Virus record (IMG/VR): IMGVR_UViG_3300021335_000009
Location: 20,170 to 84,169 of that record
From: a virus
Direction: 5' to 3' (one strand)
Length of the DNA stretch: 64,000 nucleotides
The position numbers and the translations under genes are program-made. The notes beneath the pieces were generated by a model, which saw only the letters and a program-made list of their open reading frames with translations, was not told the DNA's origin and did no database searches. Positions 40,345 through 49,640 of this stretch are shown here, piece after piece; within the stretch, counting starts at the first letter, position 1; each line of letters begins with the position of its first letter.

Positions 40345-41387
40345 GCTCTTACAAATCCTCATTAGAAAAATTAGGGTACAGGCTTCAAGATTTTGGAGAT
40401 CATTGGAGAACTCGCGCTGTTTACAGAAATGGAAAAACAGCAACGTCAGTCCTCATTTACAAAAACTCTGGAGTTTGGAGAGATTTTGGAGGGGATGAAC
40501 AATCAAAGCCTTTTGAACTTTTAGTTCAAGAAACTTTAAAAACAAAAGACCCTAAAATACTAAAGCAGTATTTAATTAATGGCTCTCAAAGCAACCAGCC
40601 CAAACAAGTAATTTATGAAAGAATAGAAATGGAAAAAATTTATCCAAAAGAATATTTGCAAGAACTTTTGCCAATTACTGAGTTTTACGAAAAAAAGAAA
40701 ATACAAATTTCTGTTCAAAAAGAATTTGATTGCGGGTATGCAGGCTCAGGAAAAATGTATAGGCGCATTGTTTTTCCTATTTATAATTTAGATGGGCAAA
40801 TACATGGCTTTTCGGGAAGAACTGTTGCAACTCAGAAAGACTCTTCGACAGGAATTCAGCCTCCAAAATGGAAACATATAGGCAAAAAACATAATTGGAT
40901 TTATCCACATCATATTTCACGAGACCACATTAGCGAAAAAAAAGAAGTTATTTTGGTCGAAAGCATAGGGGATTGTTTAGCTTTGAATCAGTCTGGATAC
41001 AAAAATGTTCTTGTTACATTTGGTTTAACTGCGTCATCAAAACTTATATCTTATTTAAATGCATTTGATTTAGATAGGATTATAATATCTACAAATGACG
41101 ATTCTTCAAAAGAAGAGAATGGAGGTCAAATTGCTGCAATAAAAACAGCAGCTAAGTTATCTCAAATTTTTGACTTAGACTTAATAAAAATTAACCCTCC
41201 AACAAGTAACGACTTTGGAGACATGCTTCAAGAAAATGAATGTTTTGAAACATGGTATCAAAGAAAAGACCGTTGGGCTTTAAGCGATCCAAAAATTCAG
41301 CTTTGGATAGTAAAAAAAATACAAACGTCGGAAAAACTAAGTAAAAGTGTCGATTGCAAAAAGTTAATAAAAATTTTAAAAAAATGA
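40341..41387 (+). CDS. DNA primase (TOPRIM, DnaG-like)
   Basis: A 348-residue primase. The TOPRIM motif is clear: VILVESIGDCLALNQSG (E of the metal site) at about residues 208-225 and RIIISTNDDSSKEENGG (a DxD-like region, here NDD) further on. The central part carries RIVFPIYNLDGQIHGFSGRT, a signature of DnaG/Toprim_N primases. No N-terminal zinc finger Cys set is present. It makes RNA primers for the phage fork beside DnaB, in whose stop it starts. Its stop overlaps the next start. Confidence 0.88.
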   Translation: MSSYKSSLEKLGYRLQDFGDHWRTRAVYRNGKTATSVLIYKNSGVWRDFGGDEQSKPFELLVQETLKTKDPKILKQYLINGSQSNQPKQVIYERIEMEKIYPKEYLQELLPITEFYEKKKIQISVQKEFDCGYAGSGKMYRRIVFPIYNLDGQIHGFSGRTVATQKDSSTGIQPPKWKHIGKKHNWIYPHHISRDHISEKKEVILVESIGDCLALNQSGYKNVLVTFGLTASSKLISYLNAFDLDRIIISTNDDSSKEENGGQIAAIKTAAKLSQIFDLDLIKINPPTSNDFGDMLQENECFETWYQRKDRWALSDPKIQLWIVKKIQTSEKLSKSVDCKKLIKILKK

Positions 41388-42376
41388 AAGTAAAATTATC
41401 TGCTAGTAGAATAAAAACAGCTCAATCTTGTAGTTGGAGGTACTATTGTTCTTATATCTTAAAACTTCCAGACAAGAGTAATGATGGAGCGAGCAGAGGA
41501 TCTGTGTGTCATAATGTTTTTGAGTATTTATCAAAATTAAAAACAAAAAATTACTACAATAAGATTGTAAAAAATCAAGACCCTTTTTGCGTTCCTGCCG
41601 TGAAAAAGATGATAACATCTATGGCCAAAGAGCTAAAAGTAGATGACGAAGAAAACATGGCTTTGATTAAAGAAATGATTCTTAATGGATTAAGTTGTGA
41701 TTTTCATGGAGAAGAACTAGGCGTTCCTGACGAAGCTCATGCAGAGTTAAATTTTGATATAGAAGCTAACGGCTATCACATTAGAGGTTTTATTGACCAG
41801 CTTTTTTTGTACAAAGATAAAAAAATAGCGTTGATAAGAGACTACAAAACTTCAAAATCAGTATTTCAAGGAAAAGAAATTTCAGATAACTTGCAAGACT
41901 ACATATATTGTTTAGCTATAAAACATCTTTTTCCAGAATATGAGAACAGGCAATCAGAATTTTTGTTTTTAAAATTCGACTTAAAAAATAAAGGAAGATT
42001 AAAAATGGAATCCATTGAAGAGGATGATATGGATGGATTCGAAATACAACTATCTTCTATTCAAAACTGGTTAGAAAACTTCGACGAAAATGACGCAAAA
42101 TCTAATTTTGCAGCAAAAAAGAGGTATCCTACCGATAAGAGCTTTAGCGGCCCTTTAATGTGCGGTTTTGCCAAAACAAAGGGGCAATTAAAAATAGATG
42201 GATCTCCAATGTGGGCATGCCCAATGAGGCATCCGTTTTCTTATGTTAAAATTTTAGATTCAAAAGGTAATTTTTTAAAATCTGTTTTTGAAGAAGATTT
42301 TTCAGAAGAAGATGTTCCAGAAAACGGAAGTTTTGAAAAACAAGAATATTTAGGATGTCCACACTTTTATAATTGA
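41384..42376 (+). CDS. Cas4/RecB-like nuclease with Cys cluster
   Basis: A 330-residue PD-(D/E)XK exonuclease. ATG 41384 overlaps the primase stop; a TTG 30 nt earlier would extend it. The start KLSASRIKTAQSCSWRYYC is typical of RecB/Cas4 (Cys pair); GFIDQLFLYKDKKIALIRDYKT holds D and D-Y-K of the active site; late Cys in LMCGFAK, MWACPMRH and GCPHF would complete an iron-sulfur site. Likely processes DNA ends in recombination or replication along with the RecA-like protein. Confidence 0.85.
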   Translation: MKVKLSASRIKTAQSCSWRYYCSYILKLPDKSNDGASRGSVCHNVFEYLSKLKTKNYYNKIVKNQDPFCVPAVKKMITSMAKELKVDDEENMALIKEMILNGLSCDFHGEELGVPDEAHAELNFDIEANGYHIRGFIDQLFLYKDKKIALIRDYKTSKSVFQGKEISDNLQDYIYCLAIKHLFPEYENRQSEFLFLKFDLKNKGRLKMESIEEDDMDGFEIQLSSIQNWLENFDENDAKSNFAAKKRYPTDKSFSGPLMCGFAKTKGQLKIDGSPMWACPMRHPFSYVKILDSKGNFLKSVFEEDFSEEDVPENGSFEKQEYLGCPHFYN

Positions 42377-42400
42377 CTTTGTGTAAAACCTAAATAACAT
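42373..42400 (+). promoter_or_regulatory. Sigma-70-like leaderless promoter for the polymerase operon
   Basis: TTGACT (42373-42378), 16 nt, TAACAT (42395-42400), 7 nt to ATG 42408. A GTGTAAAA lies inside the spacer, possibly by chance. Confidence 0.7.
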
Positions 42401-42407
42401 AAGAAGT

Positions 42408-43082
42408 ATGTTACCTTTGTTCAAAACACATGCTTCGATTGGCAAAAGCATTCTTCGTATTGAAGATGTAAAACGAATATCTGACCAAAACAAACTTGAT
42501 GAAGTTTATTTTGTAGAAGATACTATGGTTAGTTTTCCAGAAGCCTTTAGGGTATTTGGAGAAAAATTGAGATTTGGATATAGGTTTTTTGTTTTTAATG
42601 ATGACGAATCAGAAGATTCAAAAAGCAGAATGGTTGTCTTTGCTAGTGGGGACGATGGATGCAAAGAGTTATATGATCTTTACACAAGAAGTTTTAATGA
42701 AAAGTTAAAAACCCCTTGGGATGATTATAAAAACTTAAAATTTGTAGTTCCGTTTTATGACTCCTTTCTTCATAAAAATTTAGTTAGTTTTTCTAACTGC
42801 ATGCCAAGCATACCAGATAAAATAATTTTTTTTATAGAACAAAATAACTTACCTTTTGACCAGTTTATTGAAGAAGCAGTAAAGCGCTGCGTTATGTCAA
42901 ACCCCAAAAGAAAAATAATTAAATCAAAGTCAATTTATTACGAAAAGAAAAAAGATATTGAAGCTTTTCAAACTTATAAAGTGGCTTGTAATAGACAAAT
43001 GGGTAGAAATTTTGATTTATCAAACCCAAATCTTGAGGCTTTTGGGAGCGATTGTTTTTGCATAGAAGATTGGGAAAAATAA
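42408..43082 (+). CDS. PHP-like domain of a split C-family polymerase (putative)
   Basis: A 224-residue protein placed directly before the exonuclease and polymerase genes. The pattern LFKTHASIGKSILRIEDV, then FVEDTMVSFPEAFRVF and GYRFFVFNDD, then MVVFASGDDGCKELY follows the start of DnaE (L-x-x-H-x-x-x-S-x-x-D-G, then AIT(D/E)..., then 'a..I.pI.G.E'), but the metal ligands are mostly lost. I therefore read it as a degenerate stand-alone PHP domain. The polymerase core at 44333 lacks exactly this part. Overlaps the next gene (TAATG). Confidence 0.7.
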   Translation: MLPLFKTHASIGKSILRIEDVKRISDQNKLDEVYFVEDTMVSFPEAFRVFGEKLRFGYRFFVFNDDESEDSKSRMVVFASGDDGCKELYDLYTRSFNEKLKTPWDDYKNLKFVVPFYDSFLHKNLVSFSNCMPSIPDKIIFFIEQNNLPFDQFIEEAVKRCVMSNPKRKIIKSKSIYYEKKKDIEAFQTYKVACNRQMGRNFDLSNPNLEAFGSDCFCIEDWEK

Positions 43083-43759
43083 TGGAAGACTTATTAAGAT
43101 TTAAATTTAATCAAAAATATATTAATTTTGACGCGGAAACAGAGGGTCTCAACCTCGTTTCTTCTCGCCCTTGGCAAATTAGCTGGATAGAAGCAGTGGG
43201 AAAAAAAATAACCGCCAGAAAAAATAAATTTATTTGGTGGGATGATTTAGACATCAGCAATGCGGCTGCTATAGTAACTAGATTTGACAAAAGATATTAC
43301 TTCGATGAAGGTTTGCAAAACAAAACATATCGGATTGATGAAAAAGTTTTTAAAACAGAAAGTCCTCTGTCTGTATATTCAGAAATAATAAACAAATTAA
43401 ATCAAAAAGATTTTATAATTGTCGGCCAAAATATTCTTGGCTATGACATCTATATTTTGGGGGTATTAGCAAAAAAATTAGGATTAAAAATTGACTACTC
43501 TTTTGTTAGTAGAATTTTTGACACAAAGGCCGTGGCAATGGCACTTGCAAAAGAAAATAAAACTCCTGATAAAGAAGATTTTCTATCTTGGCAAATTAAA
43601 TTTTTAAACCATAGAGAAAGAAAAATAAAAACAAATCAAAAATTTTTGCTACAAAAATACGAAATAGACTTCGAAGAATCAAAACTTCACGATGGTATTT
43701 ATGATGTTGAAAAAAACTTTGAGATTTTTCAAAAACAAATTTGGGAATTAGACATTTAA
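43082..43759 (+). CDS. DnaQ-type 3'-5' proofreading exonuclease
   Basis: A 225-residue DEDD exonuclease. Exo I is INFDAETEGL (D-x-E) near the N-terminus, Exo II is IIVGQNILGYDIYIL (N-x-x-x-x-D) at about residues 117-131, and Exo III is LHDGIYDVEKN (H-x(4)-D) at about 202-212. ATG 43082 overlaps the stop of the PHP-like gene; an upstream TTG (43052) would read through that gene and is less likely. It supplies proofreading for the split polymerase. Confidence 0.88.
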   Translation: MEDLLRFKFNQKYINFDAETEGLNLVSSRPWQISWIEAVGKKITARKNKFIWWDDLDISNAAAIVTRFDKRYYFDEGLQNKTYRIDEKVFKTESPLSVYSEIINKLNQKDFIIVGQNILGYDIYILGVLAKKLGLKIDYSFVSRIFDTKAVAMALAKENKTPDKEDFLSWQIKFLNHRERKIKTNQKFLLQKYEIDFEESKLHDGIYDVEKNFEIFQKQIWELDI

Positions 43760-43787
43760 AAAACAAATACAGAACTAAATTTAAATT

Positions 43788-44318
43788 ATGGACAAAGTAG
43801 ACTCAAGATACCCTCATACTTACGCCTGCGATTACCTTCGCGAAAAAGTCACAAACGATGATGGCACTATGCTGTCACGAGCGGTTATGGCAGAAGCTCA
43901 GGCCGTTATTGCTGATGCAATGGGAGTTGACGAAAAGGTAGTTTCTAACTCTCTTGCGGACAAGTTTATTGGAGCAGATAAAAAAACAACAACATCTAAC
44001 TTTAATCACTTAGCTTTGTTAGAAAAATGGGAGAAAAGTTTTTTCACTTTAGAAAAAGAGTATAATAAGCTAAAAGATGTTTTTTACATTAGTCCCGAAA
44101 GTAAAATGAGTAAATCAATGCATCTAGTATTTGATAGTTACACGGACTCTTTAGAAAGCTTTTTAAAAGATGATGAAGAGTGGATGCTTTGGTATTGCTG
44201 GGAAAACGACATGGGAAGAAAAAAAATGCAGGCAAAAGCTGCAAATTGGTCAGAAAGCAAGCCTATCTGCAATATTCAAGACCTTCTTTCTTTAATTGCT
44301 AATCAAGCAGATAGCTAA
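43788..44318 (+). CDS. Unknown protein inside the polymerase operon
   Basis: A 176-residue mainly helical acidic protein (MDKVDSRYPHTYACDYLREK...). Between the exonuclease and the polymerase core, so a replisome role is possible. No family recognised. It has Trp-rich DDEEWMLWYCWENDMG near the end. Confidence 0.8.
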   Translation: MDKVDSRYPHTYACDYLREKVTNDDGTMLSRAVMAEAQAVIADAMGVDEKVVSNSLADKFIGADKKTTTSNFNHLALLEKWEKSFFTLEKEYNKLKDVFYISPESKMSKSMHLVFDSYTDSLESFLKDDEEWMLWYCWENDMGRKKMQAKAANWSESKPICNIQDLLSLIANQADS

Positions 44319-44332
44319 AAACAAAATAAAAA

Positions 44333-47300
44333 ATGTTAAATTTAAAGCCTTACGCAGACCCAATGCCAGCAGGAGTAATCTTGCCAAAAATTGAAGTAGA
44401 AAGGAAAGTTTATTATGATTTAGATTTAGACCCTAAGACTTCAAATTTTAATTTGCTTAGAGCTTTGTGCTTAAGAGGGGTCGAGCAAAGGCAAATAAAC
44501 AAACTAAAAAATAAAAACGAGTATTACGACAGAGTAAAAATGGAACTGTCTGTATTGCAAGAGCTTGGTTTTGTAGATTATATTCTTTTAAATTGGGACG
44601 TTCTTAATTTTTGCCATCGCAATGAGATACCTACAGGTCCAGGAAGAGGATCAGCAGCAGGGTCTCTAGTCTTGTACCTTCTTAAGGTAACAGACATTGA
44701 TCCAATAAAATATGATTTGTTCTTTGAAAGATTTGTTTCCAAAAGCAGAGCTAAAAAAATAACTCACAAAGGAATAGATTATATTGACGGATCTCTTTGC
44801 CCCGATGTTGATAATGATATATCGTATGACAGAAGAAGCGAAGTTATTGAATATATTGAAAAAAAACACAAAGGGAAAACCTGCAAAATTCTAACTCTTA
44901 ATACTTTAAGCAGCAAATTATGCATTAAAGAATGCGCGAAAATTGTTGCGGGAATGTCGGAAGAGGAAGTTAATGAAATTAGTTCTTTTATTCCTAAAGA
45001 GTTTGGGAAAGTGGCAAATCTTCAAAAAGCTTATGACGAAAGTGATAAATTTAAAAAATTTGCAAATCGCAATAAAAAAACATTTGAAATAGCAAAAAAA
45101 TTAGAAGGTTTGAATAAAAATACAGGAGTTCACCCTTCGGGAATTGCTATTAGCTCTTGTCAAGTTGAGCAAATAATGCCCATGCAAAAAACAAATGATG
45201 GGCAGCTTGTTTCAGCTTACGACATGAATGATGTAGCCTCTTTAATGGTAAAGTTTGACATATTGGGGTTAAGGACACTTTCTGTTATTCATGATACATG
45301 CAAACAACTAAATAAAAACATTGAAGATATAGATACGGAAGACGAAAATCTTTATAAAAATTTTAAAAATATTGAAGCTTCCAAGGGCCTTTTTCAAATT
45401 GAAGCTGATACAAATTTTAAAGTTTGTAAAAAAATAGAGCCTAAAAATTTAGAGCAATTATCTGCGGTTGTTGCTATTGCTCGTCCAGGAGCTCTTGATT
45501 ACTTAAATACTTATTCTGATTACGTAAAAACTGGAGAATTTCAATCTGTAAATAGCTTTTTTGACGATATTCTTTCTTATACTGGAGGCATCCCCTTGTT
45601 TCAAGAGCAGTTAATGAAGATGGCGGTAAAGGTAGGATTTACGTTAGATGAATCTGAGCAAATTAGGCGATGCGTTACTGGGGATACCAGATTCATGTCG
45701 AAAAGCAGAGGATGGATAAAAATAGATGACCTGCTTAAAGAAGGTTACAAAGATGATGAGTTTTTACTAATTGACGAATGGGGAAATGAAATTTGGAAAC
45801 CTATTTCTGATATTTGGTCTAATGGGAAAAAGCAAGTTAAATATGTAGAAGCGGACAATGGAATGACTGTAAAGGCGTCTCAACATCATCAGTTTTTTAC
45901 TGATAATGGTTGGAAAGCTAGAAATAGATTATTAAATAGTGACTATCTAGGGATTACTTTTAATGCTGATAATTTTGGTCAAAAAACTATAAGTAGTGAT
46001 CTTGCTGTAGTTTTAGCTGGAATGATGACAGAAGGGTATTTTGTTCATGGAAAAATGGCAACATTTACTAATTTTGATAAAGACGTTTATGATCAATTTT
46101 TAAAAAGCTCAATAAAGGTTTTTGGGTCTGACAATGTTAGACAAAGAAAATGTGGCAAAGTAATAGGTTTAACCTTGTTAGCTCAAAATGTATTGCTAAA
46201 ATACATGAAAAGAGGCAAAAGCGCCAACAAAACAATTCCAGAAATAATTTTTAGACAAGATAAAAATACAATATCAAAGTTTATATCTTTTGTTTTTGCT
46301 TGCGAAGGAACAATAACAGAACAAGAACTTTCTATTACTTCAAAAAGTAGAGGGTTAATAAACAAGGTTCAGTTGCTTTTTTGTCAATACGGAATAAGAA
46401 CGTACACAAACATTAAGAAAAATAAAGAATATGGAGATTACCATGTTTTGCATGTTTCATCTTCTATGAAAGCTAAGCACTTAAAACTATTTAGAGAAAA
46501 TTTTTCTGAATATCTTCAAGAGTACAAATTAAAAAAAATAGACAAGCACTTATCAAAAAAAGAAAACTCCTGTTTTTCAGGATCAACAGGAGAAGATATT
46601 CCTTTTAATATTGTTCAAAAATTTATGAACCAGTATCCACACGTACCTAATTCTTTAAAATGTGCAAGTGGGAGGCTTTATAAAAACGGAACAAATATTA
46701 ATACTGATGTATTTAAAAAGTTTTGTAAAAAATCTAAAGACTCAAAATGGCAACAATTTGCCAAAGGAAGCCTTAATTTTTCAAAAGTAAAAAATTTAAA
46801 TAAAGAAATTAGAGAAGTTGAGGTGTTTGACTTTTCGGTAGATGAATCTACTCCTTTCATAGTTGCAAATGGAATGATTATTCATAACTGCGTCGGCAAG
46901 AAAAAAATCAAAGAAATGGCAACATGGGAAGAAAAAATAAAAAACAAGATTGAAGAAAACAACCTAGATAAAAATGTTGGAGAAGTTCTTTGGAAAGTTG
47001 CTGAAGATAGCGCTAAGTATAGTTTTAATAAAAGCCACGCTGTTTCATACGCCACTGTAAGCGCAATGACAGCATATTTAAAATTTAAATATCCCAAGGA
47101 GTTCTTTTTAAGCCTTCTTAAAATGACAAAGCATGAGCCAGATTCTCACGCAGAAATCGCTTTGGTTAATCAGGAACTGTGTTTATTTAATATAAAACTA
47201 CTACCTCCTGACTTATCAAAATCTAATATTGACTTTGATATAGAAGGAAACAATATTAGGTATGGATTAAACAGCATAAAAGGCGTTTCCGAGAAAACTT

Positions 47301-48121
47301 TAGAAAATTTAATTGAATTTAGAGACGCCCAACAAAATAATCAAACAAAATATGATGTTTTTTTAACAGCAAAACAATGCGGGATAAACATTGGAGTTTT
47401 GTCTGGATTAATTCAAGGAGGCGTAATGGACTCTTTTTGTGAAAAAATTAACGAAATACCTAATCGATGCAGGTTGGTTTTAGAAGCTCAATCTTTTAAT
47501 ATTTTAACAGAAAGAGAAAAGAGAAATGCAATTCAGCTTGGAGAAAAATTTAATTTTGACATTTTAAAAACAGTACAATCTTTTATTACTGAATCTTTAG
47601 TTGGCGACGATAACAAATTGATTATGAAAAAATCAAGATTCGAGACCTATAAGAAAAAATACTCTTCTTACAGATTGATTTACGAAAAAAACAGAAAACA
47701 TTTAAAATTTGCAAATTGGTTTTTTGAAACAAAGTATTTAGGATACAGCCACTCTACAGAAATCAAAAAAGTGTTTAAAAACTGTTCTAATTTGGTTAAT
47801 ACTTTGGACTTGAAATCTGTGCAAAAAAATGACAGAGTAAAATTAGTTGGAGTAGTTACCAAGTGCGTTACTCGAAAAAGCGGTAGCGGAAACAAGTATA
47901 TGATGGTGGAGGTTCAAGATGATTTTGGAAAAGCAAATTTTATGATAATAAATAATCGTAGAGATGCTAATTTAGATCGTTATGTAAATAATGGAGGAAA
48001 AACGCCAAAAGAAAATCAAATAGTATTTATTCATGGCTCAAAATCTGATAATATCATTTTTGGAGATAACCTATCCATCCTAGACGAAAAAATTTACACA
48101 AAACTTTCAGAAATTAAGTAA
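44333..48121 (+). CDS. C-family DNA polymerase core (DnaE-like) with intein
   Basis: A 1262-residue precursor; without the intein (residues 447-852) it is about 856 residues. It begins directly in the palm, without PHP domain: TGPGRGSAAGSLVLYLL and the catalytic PDVDNDI (D158, D160), then GVHPSGIAI, LFQIEADTNFK, and PLFQEQLMKMA. EQIRR, cut by the intein, continues CVGKKK. C-terminal parts are a beta-binding/OB region (VKLVGVVTKCVTRKSG). The main replicase of the phage, which works with the exonuclease and PHP-like proteins upstream. Its stop overlaps the ClpC-like gene. Confidence 0.93.
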   Translation: MLNLKPYADPMPAGVILPKIEVERKVYYDLDLDPKTSNFNLLRALCLRGVEQRQINKLKNKNEYYDRVKMELSVLQELGFVDYILLNWDVLNFCHRNEIPTGPGRGSAAGSLVLYLLKVTDIDPIKYDLFFERFVSKSRAKKITHKGIDYIDGSLCPDVDNDISYDRRSEVIEYIEKKHKGKTCKILTLNTLSSKLCIKECAKIVAGMSEEEVNEISSFIPKEFGKVANLQKAYDESDKFKKFANRNKKTFEIAKKLEGLNKNTGVHPSGIAISSCQVEQIMPMQKTNDGQLVSAYDMNDVASLMVKFDILGLRTLSVIHDTCKQLNKNIEDIDTEDENLYKNFKNIEASKGLFQIEADTNFKVCKKIEPKNLEQLSAVVAIARPGALDYLNTYSDYVKTGEFQSVNSFFDDILSYTGGIPLFQEQLMKMAVKVGFTLDESEQIRRCVTGDTRFMSKSRGWIKIDDLLKEGYKDDEFLLIDEWGNEIWKPISDIWSNGKKQVKYVEADNGMTVKASQHHQFFTDNGWKARNRLLNSDYLGITFNADNFGQKTISSDLAVVLAGMMTEGYFVHGKMATFTNFDKDVYDQFLKSSIKVFGSDNVRQRKCGKVIGLTLLAQNVLLKYMKRGKSANKTIPEIIFRQDKNTISKFISFVFACEGTITEQELSITSKSRGLINKVQLLFCQYGIRTYTNIKKNKEYGDYHVLHVSSSMKAKHLKLFRENFSEYLQEYKLKKIDKHLSKKENSCFSGSTGEDIPFNIVQKFMNQYPHVPNSLKCASGRLYKNGTNINTDVFKKFCKKSKDSKWQQFAKGSLNFSKVKNLNKEIREVEVFDFSVDESTPFIVANGMIIHNCVGKKKIKEMATWEEKIKNKIEENNLDKNVGEVLWKVAEDSAKYSFNKSHAVSYATVSAMTAYLKFKYPKEFFLSLLKMTKHEPDSHAEIALVNQELCLFNIKLLPPDLSKSNIDFDIEGNNIRYGLNSIKGVSEKTLENLIEFRDAQQNNQTKYDVFLTAKQCGINIGVLSGLIQGGVMDSFCEKINEIPNRCRLVLEAQSFNILTEREKRNAIQLGEKFNFDILKTVQSFITESLVGDDNKLIMKKSRFETYKKKYSSYRLIYEKNRKHLKFANWFFETKYLGYSHSTEIKKVFKNCSNLVNTLDLKSVQKNDRVKLVGVVTKCVTRKSGSGNKYMMVEVQDDFGKANFMIINNRRDANLDRYVNNGGKTPKENQIVFIHGSKSDNIIFGDNLSILDEKIYTKLSEIK
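45671..46888 (+). mobile_element. LAGLIDADG intein in the polymerase
   Basis: A 406-residue insertion (residues 447-852) between QIRR and VGKKK. It starts CVTGDTRFMSKSRGWIKIDDL (Cys1) and ends VANGMIIHN, followed by Cys853 (+1), so it is a standard class 1 intein. Two LAGLIDADG-like motifs, VLAGMMTEGYF (from about residue 560) and FVFACEGTIT (about 655), point to an active or recently active homing endonuclease. Confidence 0.92.
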
Positions 48122-49626
48122 TGGATTTTTCAAAATTTAACCTAACTCCGTCTGCAAAAAAAGCAATTGAAAATTCTCAATTGGTGGCTGAAAAGTTCGA
48201 TCATTTAAAGACTATAGATGCCCATCTTTTTTTATCGATACTTTATTTAGATCATATCAATATAGATCATGTTCTAGATATTAGTGAAATTTCAAAAGAA
48301 GCAATTGTTCAAAATTTTGAAGTTGTTTTGTCCGAATACAAAGAGCCTAAAAGGAAAAAACAAATATTTGCTCCCGAAATCAGGTCCATCTTAGAAGGAG
48401 CTTCTGTTATCGCTTCTAAATTTGCAAGCGGATATATTGGAATTGATCATATTCTTGTTTCTATTTTGGAAACTAGGCAAGATGTTATTGAATTTTTTAA
48501 TTTTTTTGAAATAAATATTGAAGATTTTAAATGCAAATTAAAAAATGCTATTGAAAACGGGATAGAAGGAGAAGAAGAGCCAGTTTATGCCGCAAGCCCC
48601 TCGCATTCAGAACAAAACTCTAATTCTTTTGATATTTCTTCATTTTGCGAAAACTTAAATGAAAAAGCTTTAGAAAAAAAAGATCTTGAAATTTTTGGAA
48701 GAGAAAAAGAAATCAATAGAATATTTCAAATTTTACTAAAAAAGAACAAAAGCAATGTCATTTTAGTAGGAGATGCTGGAGTAGGAAAATCAGCCATTGC
48801 AGAAGGACTTGCAGAAAAAATACAAAAAAGAAATTGCCCAGATCTTTTATTAAACAAGCAAATAATTTCTTTAGATCTTGCTTCGTTGGTTTCGGGAACT
48901 ATTTTTAGAGGACAACTAGAAGAAAAAATAAAAAATATTTTGAAAAAACTTTCAGAAGAACAAAAATATATTTTGTTTATAGATGAAATTCACACTATTA
49001 TAGGAGCAGGAGGACAAGAAGGGAGTTTAGATTTTGCAAATATTATAAAGCCAGCCTTGTCTAGAGGAAATATATCTTGCATAGGAGCTACAACGAGCGA
49101 TGAATACGAAAGATATTTTTCAAGGGACTCTGCTTTAAACAGAAGGTTTGAAAAGATAGAAATAAACGAGCCGACAAAAGAAGAGACTTTAAAAATAGTA
49201 ACTTTAGCCAAAAAAAATTACGAAAAATTTCACAAAGTAAAGTACAAAAAAAATGTACTACAAGAAATTGTAGATTTATGTGATATTTGCTTAGTAGATC
49301 AAAAGTTTCCAGATAAAGTTTTTGATGTTCTTGATGAATCTGGAGCTCAAACCAAAAAGTTAAATATAGTCAGGCCAGAAGAAGCCAAAGAAATGGAAAA
49401 AAAACTTGCCGATTCTGAATTTAAGTCATCAAACGATTACGAAGATTTTTATAAAAAATATAAAAATATAATGCAAAATTGGTCTAAATCTTTAGAAAAT
49501 AAATATTTTTCAGTTAGAATGGATACTGTACATTATATTTTTTCTCAAAAACTAGATATACCTAAAGAAGAAGTTAAAAACAGATCTTTAAAACAGCTAA
49601 ACTGTAAAAAAAGAATAGGTTTTTAA
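48121..49626 (+). CDS. ClpC/ClpA-like single-ring AAA+ protein
   Basis: A 501-residue protein with a Clp N-domain (LTPSAKKAIENSQLVAEKF, residues 7-25) followed by one AAA+ module: Walker A GDAGVGKS (about residue 222), Walker B YILFIDEIHT, RGQLEEKIKNIL, sensor GATTSDEY, arginine finger SALNRRFEK. The D2 ring and ClpP-binding loop of ClpA/ClpC are absent. It overlaps the polymerase stop, so it is made along with the replicase. It might unfold or remodel a replication complex or a host target; it could not by itself drive ClpP. Confidence 0.9.
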   Translation: MDFSKFNLTPSAKKAIENSQLVAEKFDHLKTIDAHLFLSILYLDHINIDHVLDISEISKEAIVQNFEVVLSEYKEPKRKKQIFAPEIRSILEGASVIASKFASGYIGIDHILVSILETRQDVIEFFNFFEINIEDFKCKLKNAIENGIEGEEEPVYAASPSHSEQNSNSFDISSFCENLNEKALEKKDLEIFGREKEINRIFQILLKKNKSNVILVGDAGVGKSAIAEGLAEKIQKRNCPDLLLNKQIISLDLASLVSGTIFRGQLEEKIKNILKKLSEEQKYILFIDEIHTIIGAGGQEGSLDFANIIKPALSRGNISCIGATTSDEYERYFSRDSALNRRFEKIEINEPTKEETLKIVTLAKKNYEKFHKVKYKKNVLQEIVDLCDICLVDQKFPDKVFDVLDESGAQTKKLNIVRPEEAKEMEKKLADSEFKSSNDYEDFYKKYKNIMQNWSKSLENKYFSVRMDTVHYIFSQKLDIPKEEVKNRSLKQLNCKKRIGF

Positions 49627-49640
49627 ACAATACAAAAAAA

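Noticed and set aside
41504-42376. CRISPR-associated Cas4
   Set aside because: The nuclease resembles Cas4/RecB in motifs, but there are no repeats or other cas genes; replication and recombination genes surround it.
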